A stretch of DNA of 56,908 bases from Acidobacteriota bacterium (GCA_021818955.1 JAKASR010000007.1:94677-151584); one strand, 5' to 3'; counted from the stretch's first letter, positions 17,441 to 26,817 are shown. Translations and numbers: made by a program. Notes: a model not told the origin generated them from the letters alone.

Positions 17441-17962
17441 ATGTACGACTTCAGCATTAGCTCGAGCCAGGATGCCGCCTTCGCAGATACCTACCGCACT
17501 CTGCGCTCGCTGGCGGATGCCTATATGCGCCGTTTCCCTAATGTCGCCACCCTCCAAGCCACCGCACTGGTCCACGAGGCTTATCTGAAGCTGAACGGCG
17601 AATCCAAGACTTTTGCGGGTTCGGATCATTTCATCCGCACCGCCGCCATGGCCATGCGCCAAATCCTGGTGGACCATGCCCGCGCCCGGCAATGCCAGAA
17701 ACGCGGGGGAGACGTTGAGCGGATAACGCTGGACGGGAACGAAATTGCCGCTCGCGGCGGGGTGGATGTGCTGCTCATCAACGACGCCTTGCAGCGACTC
17801 CGGCAATGGGACCCCCGTCAGGCACAAATCGTTGAACTGCGCTGTTTCATGGGGCTCAGTGTGGCCGAAACCGCGCAGAATCTGCAAATTTCCGAAGCCA
17901 CGGTAAAGCGTGACTGGTCCATGGCTCGCGCCTGGCTGGAACACGAACTCAGCGCTCGATGA
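17441..17962 (+). CDS. ECF-type sigma factor (TIGR02999-like)
   Basis: A 173-residue sigma factor from ATG 17441; the frame is open upstream to 17309, but those residues look non-coding. Region sigma-2 includes AYMRRFPNVATLQATALVHEAYLKL, with HFIRTAAMAMRQILVDHARA typical of the acidobacterial/planctomycetal subgroup. Region sigma-4 has LRCFMGLSVAETAQ and ISEATVKRDWSMARAWL as the -35-binding helix-turn-helix. No anti-sigma gene is present. Its stop overlaps the kinase start (ATGA), so the two are co-translated. Control by kinase phosphorylation, as shown for some ECF groups, is plausible. Confidence 0.88.
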   Translation: MYDFSISSSQDAAFADTYRTLRSLADAYMRRFPNVATLQATALVHEAYLKLNGESKTFAGSDHFIRTAAMAMRQILVDHARARQCQKRGGDVERITLDGNEIAARGGVDVLLINDALQRLRQWDPRQAQIVELRCFMGLSVAETAQNLQISEATVKRDWSMARAWLEHELSAR

Positions 17963-20184
17963 ATTCCGAAGACTGGTCTCGCCTGAAAGTCTGGTTTGGC
18001 GAAGCTTTAGCCGCCACCCCGGAGCAGCGCGCCCGCATCGTGGCCCGGGTGCGCCAGGAATTCCCGGAGTTGGCGCCGGAACTCGCATCGCTCATTAGCA
18101 CCCACGAAGCTCATTCCCTCACGACTCTCGATCTCACCGTTCGCCCCCTGCCAGCCCCGGAAATGTTTCCGGAAGGTTTGCCCGCCGGCTCGCTCCTTGG
18201 TAATTACCGCATCTTGCGCGAGTTGGGGCGCGGAGGCACGGGTATCGTGTTTCTCGCCGAGCGCGACGATGACGAGTTTCACCGCCCGGTGGCGCTCAAG
18301 CTGCTGCGGTTCGCCTTGCCGGGCCAGAAATCCAGCGCTCCTTCCGGTCTAACCCTTGAGCGCGGTTCGCTCTCTCGCATGCAACACGGCAATATCGCCA
18401 TTTTGCTGGATTGGGGAATCAATGCCGAGGGCTTGCCCTGGCTGGCCACCGAATTCGTCGCAGGCGAGCCGATCAATGCCTTTTGCCGCGCTCGCGGCTT
18501 AAACGAGCGCGCGATCCTCGATCTTTTTGCTCAAGTCACAAGCGCCGTGGCTTATGCCCACCATCGCGGGGTGGTCCACCGGGATCTAAAGCCCGGCAAC
18601 ATCCTGGTCAATCAGGAGGGGCTGGTCAAGCTGCTCGACTTCGGTATTGCCCAGCCGGCGGCCGGCGGCTCTGAAGTTTCGGCCGGCCATCAGTTCACTC
18701 CGGCCTATGCCAGCCCGGAGCAACTCGCGGGCAAGCCCGCCACTCCCGCCAGTGATGTGTACTCTCTGGCCGTGGTGCTGGGGCAACTGTTGTCGCAGTC
18801 GTTGCCGCCCGACTTGGCCCGCATCTCTTCCGGCCTGGTCCCCATTTTGCGTCATGCCTTGGAGCCCGAGGCTATGCGGCGTTACCCTTCGGTGGATCTC
18901 TTTCAAGCCGACCTCAAGCGCTACACCCTGTTTCGTCCCCCGCGCGCCATTCCCACGGGCTGGCCTCGCCGCGCCTCGCTTTATTTCCGCCGCCATCAAC
19001 TGCCGGCGACCGTGGCGGCCCTGGCCGCCGTGACATTCGCCGGGCTCGGCTTCTGGTTCTCGAAGGCTTTGCCGCCGCTTACCGCGGCGCCGGCGCGTCC
19101 GGTGGCGGCGATTGCTTTTATGGGCCAACCGCTGCACACGAGCGCTACTTTGCCCTTGCAGGTAACCTGGCCGCATGGGGCGCGCGTGCGCTCGGTTGCG
19201 GTGGTGACGCAGGGCGTGCCTAACCTTGATTTCACCAGCCCCGACGCGGCAGCTTGCATCGGCGTCTTCCCCGCCGGCGCGAGCTGCGTCATGCACATTC
19301 GCTTTTCGCCGACCGCCAGGGATCGGCGTTTGGGCGCGGTCCTATTCCGAGGCCAAACCGGCAACATAATTGACACCCGGTTCATTTCCGGAGGCGGAAG
19401 CTGGAGCAAGCCCTGGTCACTCCATGCCACCCCCAGACGCATCATTTCCGGCCTCAACTTCGCGCGCGGGCTGAGCACGGATGGCTGGGGTAACGCCTAT
19501 TTCATCGAGGCTCGCGGCCGCACGCTGGATGAAATCCCGGCGGGCCGTTCCAGCAAGCGCATTCGGGCGCGCATGCCGCTGGTCTTTCAGAGCGGCGCCA
19601 CCGCGGTGGATGGGGCCGGTCATATCTATTTCAGTTCCGCTGCCGCCCACGCCGTTTATGAGTTGCATCACGGCGCGCCCCGGCTGATCGCCAGCTTTCC
19701 TTCCAGCGTCCTGCTCGATAACAACTTGTCGGTGGATGGCGCCGGCAACCTTTACGCCAGTGACGAGGAAGGCGGCATCTATATGGTTGCCGCCGGCTCG
19801 CGCCGCGTGGTCCTCCTCTATTCCGGAAACCAGGGCCACCGTTTCATCGGCATGGACGCCGATCTCGATGGCACCCTGTACTGTCTCGATTATTCCTTCA
19901 ATACGCTGTACCAGCTCGCTGCGGGAAGCTCGCAACTGGTGCGGACCATGGGCCCCGACGGCCACTTGAACCAGCCCCATTCCATCCTGGTGTTAGGCGG
20001 CGGGGTGTTGCTCGTCGGCAACGACGTTCCCAACGGCCACCTCCTCCGCTATCCCTACGATCTTCGGGCTTCCGTGTTGCCGGTGTTGGGCAATCAGAGC
20101 CTCGCCCTCTATAACGGGTCTCGTCTTTTTACCGTCGTCAACAACAGCCGGGTGTACGTCTATTCCGTCCGCCCGGCATCCTAA
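17959..20184 (+). CDS. Receptor Ser/Thr protein kinase with extracytoplasmic ASH-like and NHL-like sensor
   Basis: A 741-residue protein. An N-terminal segment of about 80 residues precedes a Hanks-type kinase (about 82-340) with the glycine loop LGRGGTGIVF, lysine in VALKLL, catalytic HRDLKPGN, DFG, SPEQL, and the SDVYSLAVVL helix, all intact. One transmembrane helix follows (about 352-372). The outer part has an ASH/HYDIN-like sandwich (ACIGVFPAGASCVMHIRF, about 430-450), then NHL-type propeller repeats (VDGAGHIYFSS, VDGAGNLYASD). It presumably senses an envelope signal and phosphorylates targets, the co-translated sigma factor being the obvious candidate. Confidence 0.88.
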   Translation: MNSEDWSRLKVWFGEALAATPEQRARIVARVRQEFPELAPELASLISTHEAHSLTTLDLTVRPLPAPEMFPEGLPAGSLLGNYRILRELGRGGTGIVFLAERDDDEFHRPVALKLLRFALPGQKSSAPSGLTLERGSLSRMQHGNIAILLDWGINAEGLPWLATEFVAGEPINAFCRARGLNERAILDLFAQVTSAVAYAHHRGVVHRDLKPGNILVNQEGLVKLLDFGIAQPAAGGSEVSAGHQFTPAYASPEQLAGKPATPASDVYSLAVVLGQLLSQSLPPDLARISSGLVPILRHALEPEAMRRYPSVDLFQADLKRYTLFRPPRAIPTGWPRRASLYFRRHQLPATVAALAAVTFAGLGFWFSKALPPLTAAPARPVAAIAFMGQPLHTSATLPLQVTWPHGARVRSVAVVTQGVPNLDFTSPDAAACIGVFPAGASCVMHIRFSPTARDRRLGAVLFRGQTGNIIDTRFISGGGSWSKPWSLHATPRRIISGLNFARGLSTDGWGNAYFIEARGRTLDEIPAGRSSKRIRARMPLVFQSGATAVDGAGHIYFSSAAAHAVYELHHGAPRLIASFPSSVLLDNNLSVDGAGNLYASDEEGGIYMVAAGSRRVVLLYSGNQGHRFIGMDADLDGTLYCLDYSFNTLYQLAAGSSQLVRTMGPDGHLNQPHSILVLGGGVLLVGNDVPNGHLLRYPYDLRASVLPVLGNQSLALYNGSRLFTVVNNSRVYVYSVRPAS

Positions 20185-20185
20185 A

Positions 20186-20372
20186 GCGTTAACGGCCGAG
20201 TCGGACAGCAGTTTTCGTCCGAAATCGTAGGCCGAAGCGCGGGGTTCCTATAAGATCCCGCGCCTATTAACGACAATAAACTTTCGGCAGCCATGAGTAT
20301 TCGCAATGCGTCCGGTTTCGGCCGGACCTTGGCGAAAGCGTCAGCGCCGAAAAGTAAAAGCGGCCGTGCCGC
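20186..20372. repeat. Dispersed intergenic repeat, long copy
   Basis: Begins gcgttaacggccgagtcgga right after the kinase stop, then an M2-like block with cctattaacgacaataa, then M3. The rest of the gap (20373-20707) is a GC-rich leader without a gene that I can support. It may hold the promoter and a structured 5' UTR of the next gene. Confidence 0.85.
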
Positions 20373-20707
20373 CTAAGTGGCGCAATGAGTTCCAGCCGCT
20401 GTGGGCGAGTCTTAAAGTGATTCTCGGCAGGTTTCGCCGGCGGCGTGAGCTCCCGCGGACGCTTTTTCCGTTATTCCAAGTGAGCGTTCTCCGCCTGTGG
20501 CGGCAGGTCACGAACTTGCCGTGAGCCAGGGCGCAAATACGTTCGTCGGGCCGGGAATCCCCCCGGAAGTTCACGGCCTGGCGGCGGTGCAAGCATCCCT
20601 GCTGCGACGCTTCGGGGTTCATGTCCATCCGGGAATTCGCAGGCCATGGGTGAAGTGTGCCTTCACGGGGCATTTTATCCGGGCGGCAAAAAACGGAGGA
20701 GACAACC

Positions 20708-22846
20708 ATGCAGTATCGGATTCTTGGTTCCATGCCCGCGCGCAAGCAAGTAACGAAATTCTGGGTGCCGGTCATGATGTTGCTTTTGGCGCTGCTGGCC
20801 ATCCCGCGTGCGGCGCGAGCGCAGACGCCGACCTTTAGCCCGGAGCTCCAACATATCATTCAGGTGAACTACGGCACATTCCAGCCTTTCTCGGCAGCGG
20901 TTGGGGATTTCAACGGGGACAAGCAAGTCGATGCTCTCGTCACCGACGGCGGACCCAACGTCCACCTGCTGCTCGGCAACGGCGACGGCACCTTCACCGA
21001 ACAACAAATCTATATTCCGGGAAACCCGAACCCGGGAGCGATCCAAGCCGCCGATCTGAATGGCGACGGCAAACTGGATGCCGTTTTCGGCAGCAATGGC
21101 GGCAACGAGGCGGTGACGGTTTTGCTCAACACCGGCAATGACGCCAATGGCGTACCCCAGTTCACCGTCACGACCTATGCTACGGGATTGCCCGGGATTC
21201 GCAGCGTCACGGTCGGCGACCTGAACGGCGACGGCCATCCGGATTTGATCGTTGGCGATTGCTGCGGCACTTTTCGCGTATTACTGAACAACGGCGATGG
21301 CACGTTCACCCTGGGGCAGACTTACGGCATTATGCCGAATAACGGCGGACCTTCCGTCGGCCAGGGAGTGATCGCGGATTTGAACGGCGACGGTAAAGCC
21401 GATTATATTGTGGTCAGCGCCCAAGCCGACGCCACGGATATTTTCTATGGCAACGGGGACGGCACTTTTCAAAACCCGGTGGTTTTACCCGGCCAGGCCT
21501 ACAGCGTGGCGGTCGCCGACCTCAATGGAGACGGCAGACCAGACATCATATTAGGCCTGGCGGGCAATGTGGCGGTTTACCTGAACCAGGGCGGGGGCAC
21601 ATTCAGCGCTCCGGTCATTTATTCCACCAGCAACAATCCCCAAATTTCCAATTATGTATTTTCGGTGGCGGTTGGCGATTTAACCGGGGACGGGAGCCTG
21701 GATGTAGTCGCCGCCAATTTCATCAACTATACGCAGGCACTTCCGGGCAAATCCGTCGCAGTCCTTCCCGTCAACAGCAACGGAACGCTGGGCGCCGCAC
21801 AGTTGTTCACCGACGAATACGACCCGACTTCAGTTGCGATTGCGGATTTTAACGGCGACGGCAAACTCGACATCGGGACGGTGGGCTATGCCTCCCGCAC
21901 CTACAACGTATTGCTGAACAGCACGCCGTCAGCCATCGCCGCGACCACGACCACCCTGGCTTCTTCGGCCAATCCCTCCGTCTATGGCCAGGCGGTAACT
22001 TTCACCGCCGCCGTCGGCGGCACCGGCGGCAATACGCCCGCCGGCTCGGTTACCTTCAAAGATGGCGCGGCCACGCTCGGCAGCGTCAGCTTGAATGCCG
22101 CGGGACAGGCAAGCTTCACGACCGCTTCGCTGGCGGTCGGAGCGCATGCCATCACCGCCAGCTACGGCGGCAACGCTCAATTTAGCGCCAGCGCTTCCGG
22201 CACGCTCACCCAGGCGGTGAACCAGGCGGCGACCTCGCTGGCGTTAACCAGTTCGGCGAACCCGGCGCTGCTGAACCAGCCCATCACGCTTACCGCCATG
22301 CTTTCGGTGGTGGCTCCCGGCGCGGGATCGCCCTCGGGCACGGTGCAATTCCTGGTGGATGGCTCGCCCAGCGGCGCTCCGGTCAGTGTCAGCGGAGGCA
22401 AGGCTAGCCTATCGCTCTCGAATTTGAGCGTGGGCTCGCATACCATCTACGCCGACTACAGCGGGGACGCGGACTTTCTCTCCAGTGCCGGAGATCTCTC
22501 GCAAGCGGTGAACTACCGCTTCCTGGGGCTGTACGCGCCCTATTCCACGCTGCGGAAATACCAGCCCGGTCAGGCCATCCCGCTGATCTGGCAATATGCC
22601 GATTATTCCGGCCGCGTGGTGAACTCCAGCGGCGCCGAGCCCATGGTCAGCTTCGCCGCCTGCGCCGGCGGCGCCGCGGCTTCGGCTTCCGCCGAGGGCG
22701 CGAGCGGGTATCAATACTTCGGCTTGACCAACGCCTGGCAATTCAACTGGAACACCACCGGCGTCTCCGCCGGCTGTTACAACCTGACTATTACCAGCAA
22801 CAAGACGGGACAAAGCAACGGCCCGTTCCCGGTGCTATTCCGATAA
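20708..22846 (+). CDS. Secreted FG-GAP/VCBS-repeat protein with bacterial Ig-like domains
   Basis: The start at 20708 has GGAGGAG 6 bases upstream and gives 712 residues with a signal peptide (hydrophobic MMLLLALLAIPRAARAQ, cleavage near residue 38). Residues about 50-410 hold seven or so FG-GAP/VCBS repeats with calcium-binding DLNGDGKxD and DFNGDGKLD loops, predicted to form a beta-propeller. Two Ig-like (Big_5-type) domains follow, with GSVTFKDGAATLGS and GTVQFLVDGSPSG. The C-terminal 110 residues are a separate domain containing cysteines. It is probably an extracellular surface or adhesion protein. A strong terminator lies downstream. Confidence 0.88.
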   Translation: MQYRILGSMPARKQVTKFWVPVMMLLLALLAIPRAARAQTPTFSPELQHIIQVNYGTFQPFSAAVGDFNGDKQVDALVTDGGPNVHLLLGNGDGTFTEQQIYIPGNPNPGAIQAADLNGDGKLDAVFGSNGGNEAVTVLLNTGNDANGVPQFTVTTYATGLPGIRSVTVGDLNGDGHPDLIVGDCCGTFRVLLNNGDGTFTLGQTYGIMPNNGGPSVGQGVIADLNGDGKADYIVVSAQADATDIFYGNGDGTFQNPVVLPGQAYSVAVADLNGDGRPDIILGLAGNVAVYLNQGGGTFSAPVIYSTSNNPQISNYVFSVAVGDLTGDGSLDVVAANFINYTQALPGKSVAVLPVNSNGTLGAAQLFTDEYDPTSVAIADFNGDGKLDIGTVGYASRTYNVLLNSTPSAIAATTTTLASSANPSVYGQAVTFTAAVGGTGGNTPAGSVTFKDGAATLGSVSLNAAGQASFTTASLAVGAHAITASYGGNAQFSASASGTLTQAVNQAATSLALTSSANPALLNQPITLTAMLSVVAPGAGSPSGTVQFLVDGSPSGAPVSVSGGKASLSLSNLSVGSHTIYADYSGDADFLSSAGDLSQAVNYRFLGLYAPYSTLRKYQPGQAIPLIWQYADYSGRVVNSSGAEPMVSFAACAGGAAASASAEGASGYQYFGLTNAWQFNWNTTGVSAGCYNLTITSNKTGQSNGPFPVLFR

Positions 22847-22859
22847 GCGGCTAGACGAT

Positions 22860-22897
22860 CTGCCGCCGCGCGCCGCGCATGCGGCGCGCGGCGGCAG
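22860..22897 (+). terminator. Perfect 17-bp GC-rich hairpin
   Basis: A 17-bp perfect inverted repeat (22860-22876 / 22881-22897) encloses the tetraloop gcat, 13 bp after the FG-GAP stop. It has no T-tract of its own, but a canonical terminator follows at 22945, so the pair likely end and protect the transcript. Confidence 0.7.
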
Positions 22898-22905
22898 GCA
22901 TGCGA

Positions 22906-22984
22906 AGCCGCATACGCTTGGCGCGCAATTCAATCCATGCCTCCAGGAGCCTGCCTCATGCCGGCTCCTTTTTTTTGTACTTAG
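22906..22984 (+). repeat. Terminator cassette, copy 1
   Basis: This block of about 79 bp (gccgcatacgcttggcgcgc ... ttgtactta) recurs at 26361-26440 with only a few changes and one 4-base difference. Confidence 0.85.
22945..22976 (+). terminator. Rho-independent terminator
   Basis: The 7-bp stem aggagcc / ggctcct encloses a loop of 11 bases and is followed by a run of eight or nine T. It ends the FG-GAP transcript. Confidence 0.88.
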
Positions 22985-23044
22985 CGAGAGGGTAAAGCTG
23001 GGCGGGATTCCCGCTCATAGGTCAACGTCTTGTCGCTGCTTACG

Positions 23045-23275
23045 AACCTGGCGGCTCGGCCGCTTTTATTTTTAGACGCTGACGCTTTCGCAAACGTCCG
23101 GCCGAAGCCGGACGTTTGGCGAATACTCATGGATACCGAAAGTTTATTGTCGTTAATAGGCGCGGGACCTAAAAGGAACCCCGCACGAAAGCGGCCTGCG
23201 GGCATTGCTTTAGGCAATTTCTCTGAAATTGCCAATGACGAAACTACTGCCCGACTCGGCCGTTAACGCTTTAGG
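23045..23275. repeat. Dispersed intergenic repeat, full copy in reverse orientation
   Basis: All modules are present on the minus strand: M3 (about 23051-23130), M2 (about 23135-23210), the aatttctctgaaatt hairpin and the gccgttaacgc end at about 23270. It lies just beyond the stop of the SpoIIE gene, in that gene's reading direction. The gap 22847-23331 holds this and the terminator cassette only. Confidence 0.88.
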
Positions 23276-23331
23276 TGTTGCACCGCCCCCAAGCGTCGCT
23301 GCGCGGTGCAAGCGGCCGAGCCGCGTTGAGG

Positions 23332-25791
23332 TCACTCGATCCTGACGATGATGTTGGTGAGATCGTCGCGGTTGGCTTCGTCGGTTGAGAATGAGCGCGC
23401 GGCTGCGCAGATGCCATCGGCCAGTTCCCGCGCTGTTTCGTGGCGGTGGGCTCGCACATAGTCCAAAGCGCGATCGCTGCCGAACTGTACGTCGCCTCCA
23501 CCAGTCCCGGTCGCTTCCGTGATTCCATCGGTCAGCAGGATGAGCGTCTGCCGATGCTGGATCGGCACCGTAGTCGTACGGAATTGTGCATCCGCGAATA
23601 GTCCAAGCGGAATCCCAAAGCTTTCGAGCGTGCAATCGATCTCTCCGGAATCGCTAATCAGAAACGCCGGAATATGGCCCGCGCCCGCATACGACAAGCA
23701 ATTCCTATTTGCATCGAGACAGACCAGGAGCATGCTCACGTAACGATCGCCGGAGAGATCCGCGACCAACATTCGATTCACGCTACCAAGCAGCCGTGCC
23801 AGGTCGGCCTCTACGTGGCTGAAGGCGCGCACGTAGGCCCTCGTAAGTGCCATCACTAGTGCCGAATCCAGCCCATGTCCACTTACGTCTCCGATGCCGA
23901 GGCAGATTCGGCCGTCGGGTAGCGGGAAGAGGTCGAGATAATCTCCGCCGGTTTCGTCCGCCTGACAGGCCGCGGTCCCGATTTCAAACCCTTCGAAGCT
24001 GGCGGACAGCGCCTGATAAAAGTGCTGCTGCACCTCCCGCGCAAGGCGCATCTTCAGGTCCCGTTCCTGGTTCTTTCGCAGCTGGGTGATGTCCTTCACC
24101 ACCGAGACGAAATGGGAGGTGGTGCCGGTGCTGTCGCGTATGGGCGTGATCGTCTGTTGACACCAATACAGCTCGCCGGATTTCCTCCGGTTCGCAAGCG
24201 TCCCCCGATACGTTTCGCCGGACAGGATTTTCTTCCACAACGCAGCGTAGAAGGCCTCGTCGTGCACGCCCGAATACAAGATATGCGGGGTCTTTCCAAG
24301 GGCTTCTTCTCGCGTGTAGCCGGTAATCTCCTCGAATCCGCCGTTGACGTATTCGATGATGCCACTTGGGCTCGTGATCATGACGCTGTCCCCCGTCTGT
24401 TCCACGGCCTGCGAGAGGAGTTTGATAGTTTCAAGAGCTCCGCGCTCTCGGGCAGCCTGCCGGTTCTGTTCGGTGAGGTCCCTGACGATTGCTAATGTTC
24501 CATCGAACTGACCGTCCCGATCAAACATCGGTGAGGTGGCGACCTCGGTCCAAAGTTCTGTTCCGTCCTCCCTTCGGTATCGCTGCTTATGAACTTCCTT
24601 CGCACCGTGCCGGCTTCTTGCAAGACAGGACCGTTCCTCGGCCTTCTCGGAAGGAAAGAGGAAGTCGAATACCGGCCTGGCGCGCATCGCTGTAACACTG
24701 GAGCCCAGCAACTCCGCCATGCGGCCGTTCACGAAAGACGTCTCCAGCGCTGGATTCAATTTCCAAATGCCGTCGTAAGACGTCTCCACAATCGCGCCAT
24801 AACTTCTTTCCAGGTTTTGGACCGCTGCCGTTGCACTCTGCTCCCGAATGAGCTCGGTCCGCTCGCGAATGACCGCGGCCAGGATGATGCCCGACAAGGT
24901 GGTGATGCCGAGAAAGGATTGAAACACCGTTGCGCTTTGCTGCGGATCAACTCGAATGAAGGGTCCCAGCCCCCGCGCTGTGCCCCAAATCGCAATCGCC
25001 GAGACCAGAAGGCTCACGAGCGTAACCCCCTGGGTCTCGAAGCGCAGCGCCGCCCATAATACGAACGGAAAAATGCCGAAGGCGAATGCATCCGTGCGCA
25101 TGACCCCGAGATGAGAGTTGAATACCGCCAGGGAACTTGCCAATGCGGCCATCAGCAGGCAGGCGAGCTCGATCCGACCTGCGGCTGGAATCGACCACAG
25201 CCCGGCGAAGGTCAGGATCAGCGGCGTAATGATGAGCACGCCCAGGGCGTCTCCAAGAAACCACACCAGCCATGCGGAGTGCGGATCCGACCAGGCGGCA
25301 ACATGGGCGATGGACAATACGCCGATCCCGATGCTCGCACTCACCGCGGCGCCGAAGGCGCCGCCAATACAGAGGGCAAGTACATCCCACCGGCGAAATA
25401 ATCGGGGTTGGAAATCGGGAAGAGTCTTGAGGAGCCAGCCTCCGCAGAGCGCACCAAGCGTGTTGCCGATCGCGATTCCAGCTGCAGCCCCATGCGGCAA
25501 GGGCGAAAAAAAGTTGACGGTCAACGCGCCCAATGCGATCGCCGGCCAGATCCGATAACCGCAAAGGATCACGGATGCGAGTGCTACCCCCGCCGGGTAC
25601 CAGAGCGGAGAGACGTTACCATTCGTGAAAGGAACGATCAGGCCGATTTCACCAGCGAGTACATACGCAAGGGCGACGCCAAGCAACTCCCAGGCGCGAC
25701 GGCCCCTCTGGCCATCCAGAAACCCGTTGCGGATTACAGCGGAAAATTTGCGGTGACTAAGTGCTGCCGGACGCATTGCTGTGACTTTCAA
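23332..25791 (-). CDS. MASE1-PAS-PAS-SpoIIE (PP2C-type) sensor phosphatase
   Basis: An 819-residue membrane sensor. Residues about 30-310 are a MASE1 domain with about eight helices. PAS 1 lies at about 325-445, and PAS 2 with its PAC segment at about 460-575 (YVNGGFEEITGYTREEALGK). A SpoIIE/RsbU-type PP2C phosphatase closes the protein (about 590-819), with metal-binding acidic motifs GGDYLDLF, GIGDVSGHG and LLTDGITEA. Such proteins usually dephosphorylate an anti-anti-sigma factor in a partner-switching stress cascade. No STAS or anti-sigma gene is next to it, so the partner is elsewhere. The divergent neighbour is only an IS remnant. Confidence 0.92.
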   Translation of the reverse strand: MKVTAMRPAALSHRKFSAVIRNGFLDGQRGRRAWELLGVALAYVLAGEIGLIVPFTNGNVSPLWYPAGVALASVILCGYRIWPAIALGALTVNFFSPLPHGAAAGIAIGNTLGALCGGWLLKTLPDFQPRLFRRWDVLALCIGGAFGAAVSASIGIGVLSIAHVAAWSDPHSAWLVWFLGDALGVLIITPLILTFAGLWSIPAAGRIELACLLMAALASSLAVFNSHLGVMRTDAFAFGIFPFVLWAALRFETQGVTLVSLLVSAIAIWGTARGLGPFIRVDPQQSATVFQSFLGITTLSGIILAAVIRERTELIREQSATAAVQNLERSYGAIVETSYDGIWKLNPALETSFVNGRMAELLGSSVTAMRARPVFDFLFPSEKAEERSCLARSRHGAKEVHKQRYRREDGTELWTEVATSPMFDRDGQFDGTLAIVRDLTEQNRQAARERGALETIKLLSQAVEQTGDSVMITSPSGIIEYVNGGFEEITGYTREEALGKTPHILYSGVHDEAFYAALWKKILSGETYRGTLANRRKSGELYWCQQTITPIRDSTGTTSHFVSVVKDITQLRKNQERDLKMRLAREVQQHFYQALSASFEGFEIGTAACQADETGGDYLDLFPLPDGRICLGIGDVSGHGLDSALVMALTRAYVRAFSHVEADLARLLGSVNRMLVADLSGDRYVSMLLVCLDANRNCLSYAGAGHIPAFLISDSGEIDCTLESFGIPLGLFADAQFRTTTVPIQHRQTLILLTDGITEATGTGGGDVQFGSDRALDYVRAHRHETARELADGICAAARSFSTDEANRDDLTNIIVRIE

Positions 25792-25907
25792 TCGGGGCGA
25801 ATCGTGCGTTTAATAGGAAGGAAGTAGGCGACCGGTTGCCTGATGGCACATCAACTACCTGGCTTGAGCATACTCGCTACCAGAGCGCGCGGCAAGAATT
25901 ATTGAGT

Positions 25908-26038
25908 ATTCCTGCGCATCCCGAACGCTGGTTCCTGCTTGATTCCGAACGCCGCTCCTGGCTGATCCCGAACGCCATTCTTATTTCATTCCGAACGGGA
26001 TTGATCCCGAATGCCATTCCTGTTTGATCCCGATCACC
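25908..26038 (+). repeat. IS21-type left end with degenerate 24-bp repeats
   Basis: About five imperfect units of roughly 24 bp share ttcctg(n)ttgatcccgaacgcc. Arrays of such repeats at the left end, just upstream of istA, are characteristic of IS21-family elements, where they bind the transposase. The istA remnant begins 70 bp downstream. Confidence 0.6.
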
Positions 26039-26107
26039 GATCGGTAAGAAGGCGGACGCTATCGGCCTGCAAGCCGGATACTGTCCTTTTTCCAGAGGAG
26101 GAAAAGG

Positions 26108-26300
26108 GTGGCTGAAGAAAAAGCGTCCATGCATAAGGTCTATGAAGTGTTGCGTTTGCAATACGACCGGGGACGGGGACAGCGGCAGAATGTGCGCAGC
26201 GTCGGCTTTAGTTCCAGCACTGTCCACGAGTACCTGTGCCGGTTCCAGGCGGCGGGGCTGGTCTGGCCGCTGCCGGAAGGCCGGGGCGAGGCCGAGCTGG
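26108..26300 (+). pseudogene. istA: IS21-family transposase IstA, N-terminal remnant
   Basis: A GTG start with AGGAGG 6 bases upstream opens a frame whose first 65 or so residues match the IstA N-terminal helix-turn-helix (KVYEVLRLQYDRGRGQR, then SSSTVHEYLCRFQAAGLVWP, then LPEG). After GEAELD at about 26300 the similarity stops. The DNA then turns into unrelated sequence and the terminator cassette. The DDE catalytic region and istB are absent, so the element is dead. Confidence 0.75.
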
Positions 26301-26360
26301 ACCCGGATGTAGGCCAATATCATGCCCCGCCAGGGCGCTGGCGCCTATGCCATGCAATGC

Positions 26361-26440
26361 CGCATACGCTTGGCGCGCAATTTAATCAATGCCTCCATCC
26401 AGGAGCCTGCCTCATGCCGGCTCCTTTTTTTGTACTTAAG
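26361..26440 (+). repeat. Terminator cassette, copy 2
   Basis: Near-identical to 22906-22984. It follows the IS21 remnant and has no complete gene upstream to terminate. Confidence 0.85.
26401..26431 (+). terminator. Rho-independent terminator
   Basis: Stem aggagcc / ggctcct followed by seven T; the same terminator as at 22945, inside the second cassette copy. Confidence 0.85.
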
Positions 26441-26509
26441 GAGGGGGCATTCGAGCCGCAGCCGAGCTGTTTCCCGCGCGAGCCGATTGCAAGCAACGGC
26501 CGTCTGAAC

Positions 26510-26668
26510 GAGCAATTTATGGCACGCTTATTAACGACAATTCAAAACAATTCCGCGGGAATTGCGTCTGGCAATGCCCGGCCGCCATGAGTATTCGCCA
26601 TGCGTCCGGTTTCGGCCGGACCCTTGCGAAAGCGTCAGCGCCTAAAAGTAAAAGCCGCCGTGCCGCTA
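26510..26668. repeat. Dispersed intergenic repeat, long copy
   Basis: Holds cttattaacgacaatt, the hairpin aattccgcgggaatt, then M3. It ends about 15 bp from the 3' end of tRNA-Arg. Confidence 0.85.
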
Positions 26669-26682
26669 GAATCAATGATTTA

Positions 26683-26759
26683 TGGCGCGCCTGGAGGGAA
26701 TCGAACCCCCGACCAACGGTTTAGGAAACCGCTGCTCTATCCTTCTGAGCTACAGGCGC
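26683..26759 (-). tRNA. tRNA-Arg (anticodon CCU)
   Basis: Read on the minus strand it folds as a complete cloverleaf: acceptor GCGCCTG / CAGGCGC, D-arm with GCTCAG, anticodon loop TTCCTAA (anticodon CCT), T-loop TTCGATT, discriminator G and an encoded CCA. It decodes AGG. No integrated element is attached to its 3' end, although the IS21 remnant is close by. Confidence 0.95.
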
Positions 26760-26817
26760 GCGCTTGAAAACGCTGGATTTATTGTACTTGAGCGCCCCTC
26801 GCCGCCGCCGCTAGGAA

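Noticed and set aside
20373-20707. Riboswitch upstream of the FG-GAP gene
   Set aside because: The leader is long and GC-rich, but I could not match any known riboswitch core, including c-di-GMP or cobalamin classes.
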